From Sphagnum compactum (taxonomy: Eukaryota; Bryophyta; Sphagnopsida; Sphagnales), in NCBI GenBank assembly GCA_965153455.1, contig OZ234502.1, positions 3,823,267 to 3,887,266 on the forward strand: a DNA stretch of 64,000 nt, written 5' to 3'. The notes below the pieces were generated by a model that saw only the letters and a list, made by a program, of their open reading frames with translations, was not told where the DNA came from and searched no databases. Shown piece by piece: positions 24,062-35,800 of the stretch (position 1 is its first letter; each line of letters starts with the position of its first letter). The position numbers were made by a program, and so were the translations under genes.

Positions 24062-24867
24062 GTTGCAACCCCGCTTTGGGCAAAGTGTGAGGATGCAACT
24101 CACACTCCCAAAGTTGGGGACTTGGAGTCCTCCGGGACTCCCGAAAACTCAGAGTTCGATTGCAGGGGTCAAAACACCTTGCATTGAAGAGTTCTTTATA
24201 TCAATGGAAAGGTCTTGAAGTGTAGATGTTGGAAATGGCCTTGCATGGGTCATTTGGACATCTGCAGCCCACGTTATGGGCAAAAGAAGGGCTAGGAGTC
24301 AAACTGGCAGTTTGACTCTCAACCACTAAAAGTCAGGAATCGACTTGATCCCGGTGTGTGCAGGTGGAGTGCGACACACCGTTGGAAATATCTCGAAAAG
24401 AGCAATTTTGGTTCAGACCTCACTTCAATCGGAGGTCGAAGCCGGGAGATATGAGCTCCCAAAGTCCCGGGAGTCCAAACCAGGACAGTTCCGGGACTCC
24501 TCCTTGGGAGTCCCGGGAAAAATAGTCATTCGGATGTAGCCTCGGCAGAGAGCTGCAGAGAATATTATATGGGGGAAGGTGGTGGCTTCCCCCGAGTCCG
24601 GGTCGTGGTGAGTGAGTCCAACGGCCCGTGGCTTGTCCTAGCACCAAAGTGATCCAGAAAGTGGTCTAACCAACGTGTGGTTGGTTTTGATGCAGATTTG
24701 AGTAGGTGAAAAGCTTTTCACTCTTCCTAGTCCATCCTAAGGCTTCAGCACGACCCTCTACCCTTCTTAGTGCTGAAGGTTGGGAGCGTGCCCCGAGTCC
24801 CTCTCTTTTCCGCAACTTGAACAAGTTAATCCAACTTGGGACTAACTAGGGACTTGGGAGCGCGTCA
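24062..24867 (+). repeat. 5' LTR of element 2 (806 bp)
   Basis: Starts TGTTGCAACCCC and ends GGGAGCGCGTCA, giving TG...CA ends. It aligns over its whole length with 30185-30991. Confidence 0.95.
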
Positions 24868-24869
24868 CT

Positions 24870-24881
24870 TGGTATCAGAGC
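24870..24881 (+). promoter_or_regulatory. primer binding site of element 2
   Basis: TGGTATCAGAGC begins two bases after the 5' LTR. It is complementary to the 3' end of initiator tRNA-Met. Confidence 0.95.
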
Positions 24882-24955
24882 TTAAGGTGAGCTCGATTCA
24901 CTTCTTGGGAGTTTCGGATGGCACCCAAAAGAACCGTAAGCAAGCTCAAGAAGCC

Positions 24956-25969
24956 ATGGTCAAGGAACCCATCGAAGACCTTGTAGTCCCGCTGAAATCA
25001 ATTGGGGAGGAGGAACCAAGAACCCGGGAAGACCAAGATGAACCCGAAAGTGAGGAGGAACAACAGAGCTCGGCCCTATTCACCCCGGAACAATTGGAAG
25101 TCCTCCTCAAGATGGGTAGGCCCGACTTTGGTGAGTTGGTGGCGGCCCTCAAAACGTCAACCTCCAAAAGTGAAAGGTTTCAACCGGCCAAGTCCGGGAA
25201 CTTCGATGGTGCCCGCGACCGAAAAGTGGTGGATGCTTGGCTTGCGGAAACGGATGACTATTTACATGCCGCCAAGGTTGGACGGCATTCCGCCATGGAG
25301 CTTGCCCAATCGTAGTTGAAAGGCTATGTCGCCACATGGTGGCGGACGGTGAGACAAGAGGAAGGGAAGAACCATGGCTACACTTGGGAGTTTTTCAAGG
25401 AATGCATTGCGTCGGAATTTGTTCCAAGGAATTCCAACTACATATCAAGGTGCAAACTTTGCAACCTTGTGAATGCCACAAATGACAATTTGCGGCAATA
25501 TGTGAGGATTTATTCGGAACTCATGCTTGAGATCCGGCACATGCATGAGTTGGATCGTGTGTGCCAATTTGTGATGGGGCTTCCAACTTGGGCCAAGCGC
25601 AAGCTTGAGGAAAATTGGCCCTCCTCACTATCCGAAGCCATCATGAAAGTGGAAGGCTTCTCGGATGTGGGGCGGGGTGAAAAATCCGGGTTCAAGAAGG
25701 ACAATAAGTTCCTTCACAAAAACCCAAGGCATGAGGGGGAATGGAACCGAGGGCAAGGAAACCCAACGAAGGATAAGTCTAAACAGTTTCAAGGCACAAG
25801 GTTCAAACCCAAAGGGAACTTTGTGAAGAAGGGGGCTCCTTTCAAAGCAAACCAACCCAAGGGAGATTTTGGGGTGAAACCCAAAGGAGTGTGTTTTAAT
25901 TGCAACGAGATGGGACACTACTCCAAGGATTGTCCCAAGTCCAAAATGGGGAATGGGGGCTCTAAGGTA
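24956..25969 (+). pseudogene. element 2 Gag
   Basis: Capsid and nucleocapsid protein. The first in-frame ATG of the main frame is 24956. An upstream ATG at 24919 is in another frame that closes at 24985, so a small shift may have cut the true start. The frame stops at TAG 25313-25315 and continues in phase at 25316 with a classic retrotransposon gag domain ([25 protein letters not shown]). A single zinc knuckle, [14 protein letters not shown], lies at about 25890-25935. There is no stop between Gag and protease, so Gag-Pol is one frame. Confidence 0.87.
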
Positions 25970-27451
25970 ATTGCCCTCAATGCCAACCTAGCCCAACCCG
26001 AATGCAATCGACTTATGTTTTTGAAGGGGGAGATTGTTAAGCGGGATGTGTTATGTCTCTTGGACACAGGGGCTTCTCACAACTTCATAACCTGGGAAAA
26101 CGCCGAAAGGATGGAGCTCCACTTGGAGGAGCTCAAGGCACCCATCGAGGTGCACTTCGCGGATGGAGTTCCCCATCCCACAACGTTGCAAGCAAAGGAG
26201 GTGCCTCTCCAACTAAGAAATTGGAGAGGAAAGGTGGACTTGTTAGTTTCCACCTTGGGTGGAATGGACTGCATTTTGGGAATGGAGTTCATCACCCAAA
26301 ACAATGTGCTCATAGAAAGGCACAATAGGTTAGTTAGAATCCCATCTAAAAGTGGGATTGTGCGGGTGAAGGCACATGAGTTGCCTTGTGCGAGTGGACC
26401 AACCATCCACTTTATGTTAGGAAATTCGTGGGAAAGAGAATGCGTGGGAGGTTATGGCATGATGTGTGTTATGCGGGTGTTGGATGAGTATGAGCCCAAG
26501 GAAGCCACCAAGTTGGTGACTTTCGCCAAGTGCATAAAGAAAGTTTTGGAAGAGTTCCTGGATGTGATGCTCGAAGAGTTGCCCGAAGACCTGCCCCCGA
26601 GAAGACGAGTTGATCATGTGATCGAGGTGATGCCGGGAGTGGCACCTCCCGCCAAGGCCCCATATCGAATGAGCCATGAGGAGTTGAAGGAGCTTAAGGT
26701 TCAACTTGAAGAACTCCTCGCAAAAGGTTATATCAAACCAAGTAAATCACCATGTGGGGCACCCGTCCTTTTTGTTCACAAGAAGGATGGGACTTTGAGG
26801 ATGTGTGTGGATTATAGAGCCCTCAACAAGGCAAAGGTGAAGAACCAGTATCCTTTACTTCGGATCGATGATCTATTTGATCGTCTTTCGGGAGCCAAGG
26901 CATTTAGTAGGATTGACTTACGTTCGGGGTATTACCAAATTCGGATCGCGGAAGGGGACGAAGAAAAGACTGCTTGCCGCACAAGGTATGGCTCATATGA
27001 GTTCTTGGTGATGCCTTTTGGGCTCACCAATGCACCCGCCACATTTTGCACTCTCATGAATGACATTTTCCGGGAATGGCTTGACGATTTTGTGGTTGTC
27101 TACATAGACGACATTTTGATATATAGTAGCTCCTTAGAGGAGCATGAGGAGCACCTTCGCAAGGTGTTCCAAAGGCTAAGGGATAACAAGTTGTATGCCA
27201 AGCTTGAGAAGTGCGAATTCGGAGTGGTGGAAGTGGACTTCCTTGGACATAGAATAACTCAAGAAGGTTTGAAGATGGATGATCATAAGGTTAAGGCGAT
27301 CTTGGATTGGGAACCGCCTAAGTCGGTTCCCACCTTGAGATCCTTCTTAGGATTGGCATCCTACTATCGCAAGTTCATCAAGAACTTTGCGAGGATAGCC
27401 GCGCCTTTGACAAACCTTTTGAAGAAGTCCGCCGTCACTTACGAATGGTAA
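25970..27451 (+). pseudogene. element 2 protease and reverse transcriptase
   Basis: The protease active site [10 protein letters not shown] is at about 26060-26090, with the partner strand DCILGMEF near 26270. RT motifs follow: [42 protein letters not shown] and catalytic [11 protein letters not shown], then [15 protein letters not shown]. The sequence is close to the standard chromovirus RT. The frame ends at TAA 27449-27451, shortly after the RT thumb, and RNase H continues in the same phase. Confidence 0.93.
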
Positions 27452-27874
27452 GAAGCATGCGACGAGGCCTTTGAAACATTGAAGGGCATTTTGGTGAAGG
27501 CGCCGGTGTTGAAGTTGCCCGACTTTGACAAAGAGTTTGAGATTCATTCCGATGCCTTCGACTTTGCAATTGGAGGAGTCCTAGTGCAAGAAGGAAGACC
27601 GATGGCCTTTGAAAGCAAGAAGTTGAGTGAGACGGAGCGAAGGTGGCCAACACATGAAAAGGAAATGTGGGTAGTCATACATTGTCTCAAAACTTGGGGC
27701 CATTACATAGGCTCCAAGGATGTGGTGGTGTGGACCGACAATGTGACCTTGAAGTACTTTGCCACTCAACCCAAGTTGTCATCAAAACAAGTAAGGTGGC
27801 AAGACACATTGGCATTGTTCAATGTGGATATCCGGCATAAGCCGGGAAAGGAGAACATAATTCCCGATCCTTAA
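27452..27874 (+). pseudogene. element 2 RNase H
   Basis: Degrades the RNA strand of the RNA-DNA hybrid. FEIHSDAFDFAIGGVLVQ holds the first Asp, EKEMWVVIHCLKTW the Glu and VVWTDNVTLKYF the next Asp. The domain closes with IRHKPGKENIIPD. A missing base just after this point, near 27867, sends the frame into TAA 27872-27874. The integrase resumes in the shifted frame. Confidence 0.9.
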
Positions 27875-29388
27875 ATCGAAAACACCAACTTAGAGTGGTG
27901 TATGTGGGAAAGACGAAACTTCAAAAAGAAGTTCGACTAACGAGCCGCCGGGATGTATGTGCCAAAGAGGTGAGGCAAAGCATCCAAAATGGAGCCAAGT
28001 CCCACTTCCATTTGCGAAATGGATTATTGTGGTACAAACAAAATCAACTCTATGTGCTGGAAGGGAAGATGAAGGACACACTTTTGAAGGAATGTCATGA
28101 TGGGCCGCTTGCGAGCCATGGTGGTGCAAAGCGCACCACAACATTTCTAAAGAAGTCCTACTATTGGCCAAACTTGAAGGATTGTGCGGAGGAGTATGTG
28201 AAGACTTGTTTAACTTGTCAACAAAATTGGACCCTCAACAAAAAGCAAGCGGGTTTGTTGCAACCTTTGCCAATTCTCGAAGGGCCGTGGGAAAGTGTGT
28301 CCATGGACTTCATGGTGAGCTTGCCCCCATCAAGGGGATTTGATGCCATCATGGTTGTGGTGGATCAATTTAGCAAGATGGCACATTTCATTCCCACAAA
28401 GGATGAAGCCACGGCCGAAGAGACGGGGAGGTTGTTCTTTTCCCACATCTTCAAGCACCATGGCCTCCCAAAGGACATAGTTTCGGATCGAGACCCAAAG
28501 TTCACAAGCAAGTTTTGGCGAGCCTTGTGGAAGCGGATGGGGTCGGAACTCAAAATGAACACTTCGTTCCGCCCCCAAACCGATGGACAAACCGAGAGGG
28601 TGAACTTGGTGATCCAACAATTCCTAAAGAATTATGTTGCGGCGGATCAACAAGATTGGGTGGACCATTTGGAGTTAGCCGAGTTTTGTTACAACAAATC
28701 GGCACATTCTGCAACTGGGTCCGCCCCATTCCAAATGGTGACGGGCAAGTCACCAATTGTGCTCACGACTTGGGCAGCACAAGGACAAACCCCGGGTGAT
28801 GCAAGTGAGGAAGTGCCGATGGTCAAACAACTTGATGAAGAAAGGCGACGCTTGTGGGAGTTGGCCAAGGCCAATTTGGAAAAGGTGCACAAAAGGTACA
28901 AGGATTTTGCGGACAAGTCCCGACGAGAGGTGAAGTTTCAAGAAGGGGATGAAGTGTGGTTGAACATCAAAAACTTCCGGTTGCCAGAAGGTTTAAGTCA
29001 TAAGTTCTTGGGCCCATATGCGAGCCCATTCAAAGTGTTGGAAAAGAAACTTTCCGACATTTATAAGTTAGAACTACCGGAAAATTTTAGAGTTCATCCC
29101 ACATTTCATGTTTATCTTTTGAAGCCGGTCTCCCGCGATGCCTCAAGGCCTAATCGAGAGCAAAATTCAAGGCCCCCACCTGACTTGGTTCTTAATGAAC
29201 CAGATTTTGAGGTGGAGGCCGTGCTCAAATCAAGGCAACTAAGAGGACAAGAGCGGGAATACCTAGTTAAGTGGAAAGGATATCATGCAATAGAGGCTTC
29301 TTGGGTGACTGAATCCGATATGGAACATGCCCAAGAAGCCATAGAAGAATTCCATGCTAGACCGGCAAAGAAGAGACGTAGAACGTGA
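27875..29388 (+). pseudogene. element 2 integrase with C-terminal chromodomain
   Basis: Integrase joined to a histone-reading chromodomain. Open from 27895 after the shift. HHCC region: CHDGPLASHGGAKR ... CLTCQQNW. Catalytic residues: first Asp in SMDFMVSLP, second in SDRDPKFTSKFW, Glu in TDGQTERVNLVIQQFL. The C-terminus has GPY-like LGPYASPFKVLE and a chromodomain (EYLVKWKGYHAIEASWV). In chromoviruses this domain is thought to steer insertion to heterochromatin. TGA at 29386-29388 ends the frame. Confidence 0.94.
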
Positions 29389-30172
29389 TGAGGACATCAC
29401 CTTTCTTTTAGGGGGCAGAGTGTCACATAAAATGTACCACATCAAGTTGCAAGTGAAATAAAGGGCAAAAACAACTTCCAAGAGATTGTATCACGAGAAT
29501 TTTGTATAAGTGCAAATAGGGTTGTCAAATGGCATTGGACAAATGGAACTATTTTGCGTAGGCCCAAATCAAAATCGAACTCCTACTTTGGGGTTAAGGA
29601 AACTTGGCCCCAAAAGAGGAGGCAAGCAAGGTGAGCTTGCGGGGACATGCACATGCTTTAAGTGCATCCCAAAAGGTTGGTTGGTAGTGGCGACCAACAC
29701 GGGAAGTCATGACCCCGCTCGCGTACTTTAATTGTGTATTTTGGGACTTGGGTTTTGGCAAGACCCAAGTGTTGCTTCTCGTACCTTGATAAGCAAACCT
29801 TTTAGTTAAGGCTTGGTTGTTGTGACCAAGGCGCGAGATTGGGAAAGGAGTCATGTCAAGTAGCTTAGGTCAAGAGTAGATTTGACTTGAGTTCCTCATG
29901 AAAGGAAGAATAAAAAAAAGTTCTTCCCAAATGAGGGGCTTCGTCAAATTAGGCTAGTTTAGTCCTCTTTTGACGAAGCGTGGGAAGAGGATTTTTCACG
30001 AGACCCTCTTGGACTTGTCAAAAAAGTGTTGGAAACTTGGGGACGCCTAAGTTAGCTTGAGACAAGGTCCAAGTCGCAAAGAGTCGGCACAAATGGCCAA
30101 GGCTCCAAATGAAAGTAATTGCAATTGGGAGAGAAAATTCTAAGTGTCAATGAGGACATTGACCTTTCTTCT
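29389..30172 (+). other. element 2 3' untranslated region with a duplicated polypurine-tract motif
   Basis: The opening GAGGACATCACCTTTC... with GGGGGCAGAGTGTC at 29389-29423 closely resembles the end at about 30150-30189 (GAGGACATTGACCTTTC..., GGGGGAGAGTGTC). So a second, degenerate tract plus LTR-start-like motif lies about 760 bp upstream of the real one. The stretch between has no recognisable ORF. Confidence 0.6.
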
Positions 30173-30184
30173 AGTGGGGGAGAG
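30173..30184 (+). promoter_or_regulatory. polypurine tract of element 2
   Basis: AGTGGGGGAGAG ends directly at the TG of the 3' LTR, the expected primer for plus-strand synthesis. Confidence 0.88.
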
Positions 30185-30991
30185 TGTCGTAACCCCACTT
30201 TGGGCAAAGTGTGAAGATGCAACTCACATTCCCAAAGTTGGGGACTTGGAGTCCTCCGGGACTCCCGAAAACTCAGAGTTCGATTGCAGGGGTCAAAACA
30301 CCTCGCATTGAAAAATTATTTATATCAATGAAAAGGTCTTGAAGTGTAGATGTCGAAAATGGCCTCGCATGGGCCATTTGGACATCTGCAGCCCAAGTTA
30401 TGGGCAAAAGAAGGGCTAGGAGTCAAACTGGCAGTTTGACTCCCGACCACTAAAAGTCGGGAATCGACTTGATCCCAGTGTGTGCAGGTGGAGTGTGACA
30501 CACCGTTGGAAATATCTCGAGAAGAGCAATTTTGGTTCAGACCTCACTTCAATCGGAGGTCGAAGCCGGGAGATATGAGCTCCCAAAGTCCCGGGAGTCC
30601 AAACCAGGACAGTTTCGGGACTCCTCCTTGGGAGTCCCGGGAAAAAGAGTCATTCGGATGTAGCCTCGGCGGAGAGCTGCAGAGAATATTATATGGGGGA
30701 AGGTGGTGGCTTCCCCCGAGTCCGGGTCGTGGTGAGTGAGTCCAACGGCCCGTGGCTTGTCCTAGCACCAAAGTGATCCAGAAAGTGGTCTAACCAACGT
30801 GTGGTTGGTTTTGATGCAGATTTGAGTAGGTGAAAAGCTTTTCAGTCTTCCTAGTCCATCCTGAGGCTTCAGCACGACCCTCTACCCTTCTTAGTGCTGA
30901 AGGCTGGGAGCGTGCCCCGAGTCCCTCTCTTTTCCGCAACTTGAACAAGTTAATCCAACTTGGGACTAACTAGGGACTTGGGAGCGCGTCA
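30185..30991 (+). repeat. 3' LTR of element 2 (807 bp)
   Basis: Starts TGTCGTAACCCC and ends GGGAGCGCGTCA. It matches the 5' LTR full length and is followed by AAATT at 30992-30996. Confidence 0.95.
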
Positions 30992-31315
30992 AAATTAATG
31001 TTGGTCAATATTATGAAATGTTGAAAATTTTATGAAATGGATATGTTATTATTGGGAAATCAATGTTTTGGATTCTTGTAGACTAGAACAATATATGCAA
31101 TGGTCTTTGGCACATTAAAGTAGTGAAGAATTGATATTCTTTTACCTAAATGGATGTTCCAATGAATCAATTATTTAAATATAAGTTGGATTTGTTATTG
31201 ATTAATAATTGTTATTGATAATTCAAGAGTGGATAGATATATGCACTTGAAGAGTTAATGTTTTATTAACTATAAAGACAAGAAAAATGGAATTTGTACA
31301 ATTGACAAACTGCAT

Positions 31316-31342
31316 CCCTTATGGTCAGCATCAACCATAGGG
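31316..31342. repeat. short palindrome, right copy
   Basis: CCCTTATGGT pairs with ACCATAGGG. It shares leader (ACAAACT) and layout with 23894-23922. Without element 2, the two would lie roughly 0.5 kb apart. Confidence 0.55.
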
Positions 31343-31511
31343 TCCCACATCAAAATGTTATCCCACTCTCCATGCTCAATAATGCAATTTATTTGCATTT
31401 ATCATAGTGGACAATGTGACATAACGTCTTTGAAGTCTCCATGGATAATTTGCCCCTATAGATGGTCTATTGTAGATCCTTAGGGAGGAGGTGCTTGACT
31501 AAGGGTGATTA

Positions 31512-31588
31512 AATTCAGTCACATAGTGGCAATATATCTCCTGGGACAAATATACACAAGAGATATATTGCCACTATGTGACTGAATT
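31512..31588. repeat. perfect 29-bp inverted repeat with 19-nt loop
   Basis: The arm 31512-31540 (from AATTCAGTCACATAGTGGCA to ATATATCTC) is the exact reverse complement of 31560-31588. The loop is 31541-31559. No mismatch is seen. It could be a foldback transposon remnant, a small-RNA hairpin or a recent palindromic duplication. It has no poly-U terminator and no neighbouring coding sequence. Confidence 0.92.
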
Positions 31589-32862
31589 CTTTGCCACCAT
31601 AAATGTAAAATGGTTCAAATTAATATTATAGTTGTATTTAGGTATTCCTTAAGCATGATTTACACATTGTATAATCTTGATACAAATTTAAAAATTCATT
31701 ATTTGTCGTAGGAATTAGTAATTAAGATGTGACAATCTTATGTTTGTTTACTAGATTGCAAAGTCAGGCGATTAAGGGGTGAGAATGGCCAGTTTCGGCA
31801 TAATTAGGGCATCAAACCCATAACTGGGAATGAAAATTTTACAAAACGAAATAATTGGACCCAAACTAGTTTTTCCACCAATTGTAAACTCAGCGTCATC
31901 CCCTCTTTCCTTTTTCCTGAGTGCCTCCACAGCTACTACATATATTTTCACTACTCCTACCTGTACAACTACTATAGTTACTCTCGAACCTTGTGCATTA
32001 AATGCTGAATTTCAATATTTCATACTGAGATTTAATAAATTTTCATTACTTCGCAGATACTACCCAAAGAGGGGATAGGGGGTGAAAGAGAGGGTGACTT
32101 TACAGATAGCTTTAATGCCAGAATTTGCCAGAATTTGTGATTACAGGAGTAATTACAAAGTGGCCTTGGGTGGCCTGGTTGGTACCATGGTAAAAATCCC
32201 AAAATTCATTTAAATTATTTCTAAGTATTAGAAGTATCCCATGCTTAGACTAAATCAGGGTCTCTGAGTTCAAATCTAACATTTTTAGGGCTTAATATGG
32301 CCACTAAGAGGCCTTGTTGGTGGGGGAAAAAACCCCTGGCCTCCTGTTCTGAACTGAAGGACACGACTGAAACTCCTGAAGCCCCACTCAGCTACTAAGG
32401 TGCCAAAAAGGTTCTGAAAGCTATCATCTCAATATAATGTGTTAAAAACAAAGATTCGGGTGGCTCTCAACAGGTTCAGTGACCACTAAAAAGAGGTATG
32501 AAGACTCTTTCCTCTTTGACACCACTTGTGTAGGTTTCCATGCCAGAAGGTTTAGTTATCCTTGCCCACACAGATTGGCAAATGTCAGGATACAAAGATT
32601 GGAGAGAGGTTGGGTGATATGACTATTTATCTGCCAATCTTGCATTGTGGAGAGACTGCTCCAGACTTGGACCTCAATGAGCTGGAGTCTGTCTTTAGTC
32701 AAACTCATAAGATCTAAACAAGGATTCCTCACCATGAAATTGTCAACATGCAGATTTTCATCATGGCCATGGGTCACTGCACTAGTTTCCATCCACCCAC
32801 TTACATCTGCACAAATCTTTAGTAAAATAAAAACAGTAGACAGTGTACTCTGCCAACCACAC
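31589..32862. other. intergenic DNA and MIC60 3' flank
   Basis: No recognisable coding segment. The part next to 32862 should include the MIC60 3' UTR on the minus strand. The longest ORFs here have no family resemblance. Confidence 0.5.
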
Positions 32863-35800
32863 TCATGCCTCAGCACAAGCTAAGGCAATAGCATGTGACT
32901 GAACCATCAACAAGGCCTGTTCTGTTACAGCACGATTTCGTGCCTTGTGAACCCATTCTGTAGCTACATGTTCAGCCTCTGTCCCCTTCAACCTTGCCTC
33001 TAATAGATCTGCAGCTTCCAAAAGCTTATTTTGTTCCAGACACCTTTCAACTTTGGTTATCAGAGCCTCCAACCCTTGCCCCTCAACCTCATCCCACACC
33101 TACCACATAAAACCACAACAGTAAGGTTTACCTCTAAATGCATCAGGGACTTTGGTATTCAAACAGGATTTCAACATAACAGAATGTCAGACGAGTATGA
33201 CTGTTCAACAAGAAGTTCAGATCACGGTGGGCTCAACATTTTTGTTGTTCAGGATCTGTTTGACCTCCATCACATGACATTCCTCTATGTTTCTGCAGAC
33301 TACTACACACTCAACTTACAGTTCAGAAACCAGCAGACAATACAGATTCCCTTTAAGTTGAGCCACATCTCAAAAGTCTGAAAAAGGCCTTCATAGTAAG
33401 GCAATTTTGTCATTCTGATGCATAGTTTTACAGCTGTTCTCCACAGCTCAGTATAACAATACAGTTTACATAACTTGTCCAGATTTTAGTGCAATGAGTG
33501 GTCCTCTAACATAGATCACCAAGGTGACCTCACTGGCATGATTCTTTCCATACCTTTAGGGAAGAGGCAGTACGCGCAATGAGGTGTGTAAACATTCCTC
33601 CCCCTCCAGCAGGAATCATCCCCAGCTCTCTCAATGACTGCTGCAAGCTCACAAACTGCAGGGAGGGAAAAGTAGGGAGACACACTTAGTAGACTTGCTG
33701 TGATTCTAGATACTATGACCATCTATGGACACAACAAGTTGACATGAAAAGGAGTAGGTAAGACAGACCCTATTCACCTTCAGACAACTTGCATCTAGGC
33801 CTCAGAGTCTTGAGTCACCAAGAGTCTTAGTGTCAGATGGTGCTGCAATAGCTGTAAGATTTTCAGGTTCCAAAGCAAAACTGACAGTACAAGGATCTGG
33901 GAGAAATGCACAAGGAAACTGGCCTTGCTGTGGAGCTGAGGATGGGTCCAAGTGCCTTCTTTGATGGCATCCTCAGGCAATGAAATGAGGGCAGCATCCA
34001 CAAGTGCATCATGTCCAGAGCCCCCAGAAGACTGCAAAAGAAGCTGTACTTCCTTCTCTATAGGATCTCCTCTCATCATAGCCTCCTTTAAAGCAATCGC
34101 TCCCTGTGAACATCATCAGCTTCACCCTAATGAGAAAAGCATGGCCCTCAAACACCAAACCTTTCCTAGAATACATTCACACAATCCAGTGGCTGTCCCA
34201 AATAAAGTTTTGAATTCACAGTTACTGTGGCAGGGGTCCTTAGCTGGATTCAAAAGTCCTTGTGAGTGCATGATTTATCCCCTAGTACTTTGAAGAGACT
34301 CGTTATGGAGGGAAAAAAACAGGAGAAACTACACACCTACAGAAGAAACCTATTCAAAAGGTGAACTTCACTAAAATCCAGAGCTTTTGTTTCCAAATGA
34401 AATAAGGCCGTACCATGGCTAGCTTGTGGGTGGAATGACTAAATTTTGCATCCTCTGACTGTGTCTTAAATGCTGATTGAAGTGCTCCTAGCTGCACAAC
34501 TTTACCAGAGTAAGAGCTGGTACGTTGAATCCCATAAAACTTGAGCCTTGCAAGGGTCAAACACAATGTGTACGACCTTTTGAAGCAACAGTCAAAGTTT
34601 AAATATATTCTCTTCCCACTGACCACATTGAAACATAAAAAGCCCAATTGAAGTTACCTGAATTTGCATCATTCGAGATTCCTGGAGTTGTCTGCATTTT
34701 TCCTGGGTCACAGCTGCAGCAACCTCCGCCTTGGCAAGCAGCTTCATCTTCTCCAAGACCCTCCTCACCTCCTCCTCCTGCTCAAGAAGTGCCAGTTAGA
34801 AGTGTGTAATCTCACCACAAGCATGTGACAGTTCCACATTGGGCCAGCAAAATCTATAACTGTTCGCATGCAAGCATTATTGGCCCATGCAACTGTGCAT
34901 GCAGACCAGAATTTATACAACTAGGACATGTGCAGGAAGTACAAACGAACATAAACAAAAACCAAGAAACAAGAAGGACCACTTCAACAACCAGAAACTT
35001 TCATGTGTCACAATGGAATTGTTCACATTTGGGAACAGTTCAGGAGACAAAGCCCTCAAGAGAGATGCAGAAAGGAGGCAAATATCACTTAACATGGCCC
35101 AATACCACAAGTTGCAAAAAAATCCTTAACAGGAAACCCAGTTGTCCAGTATTTCACCTCCAAACTGAGGTCTGAATAACTTGAGGAGCCACAAGCAGAT
35201 GCCACAGTTCACTTCTTTAGACCAGTACTAGGGATTTTAAGCAACCACCAGTTCCTTCCCTCCTGGATCTTAACCATTTCCATCCATAACAAAGTTTTGC
35301 ATGTGCATATATACCCATGATTTTCATGTCAAAAACTACCTTCCGCTGAAGTTCAATCTGCAGTTTCTCATCCGAACTCTGACGCAAAATACTCAATTCA
35401 GTTTCTGCCTCCAGCCTCTCCTTATCCAAGTCCTGGAAACATAGAGGGCAAAACAAAGACCATTGGAATGCAGCATGGGGAAAATGTGCAACACAGTCCA
35501 ACTATGTACAAGTATAATATTCCCATTGCAGCTATGACCAAACCTGAGAAACCTGTGGCCTTGATTCTCCTGCAGAAAGTAGTGAAGCAAAGCCATGAAT
35601 TCCCTCACAACTGAATCGGCAACCCTTGATCATTATGGTTCCTACATTTATCACACTTCACTCTGGATTTTGCCACCCAGTTTTAACTACCGGCATCACA
35701 TTGAGGATGTCAAAGACACAAATAAGAACCTTCTCAAGTGTACTTGCATACTCTGCATGCCTCATCTGTTGTGCTTGAGCCTCCCTCAACTCCTCTTTAT

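Larger units (their letters stand above)
24062..30991 (+). mobile_element. Ty3/gypsy chromovirus (element 2), complete with both LTRs but mutated
   Basis: Bounded by LTRs at 24062-24867 and 30185-30991 and flanked by AAATT duplications. Internal order: primer site, gag with one zinc knuckle, protease, RT, RNase H, integrase, chromodomain, polypurine tract. The terminal chromodomain defines a chromovirus. The coding frame is broken by TAG 25313-25315, TAA 27449-27451 and a one-base shift near 27867. The LTRs have diverged mainly by C/T and G/A changes, as expected for an older, methylated copy. It carries no sign of a host gene. Confidence 0.96.
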
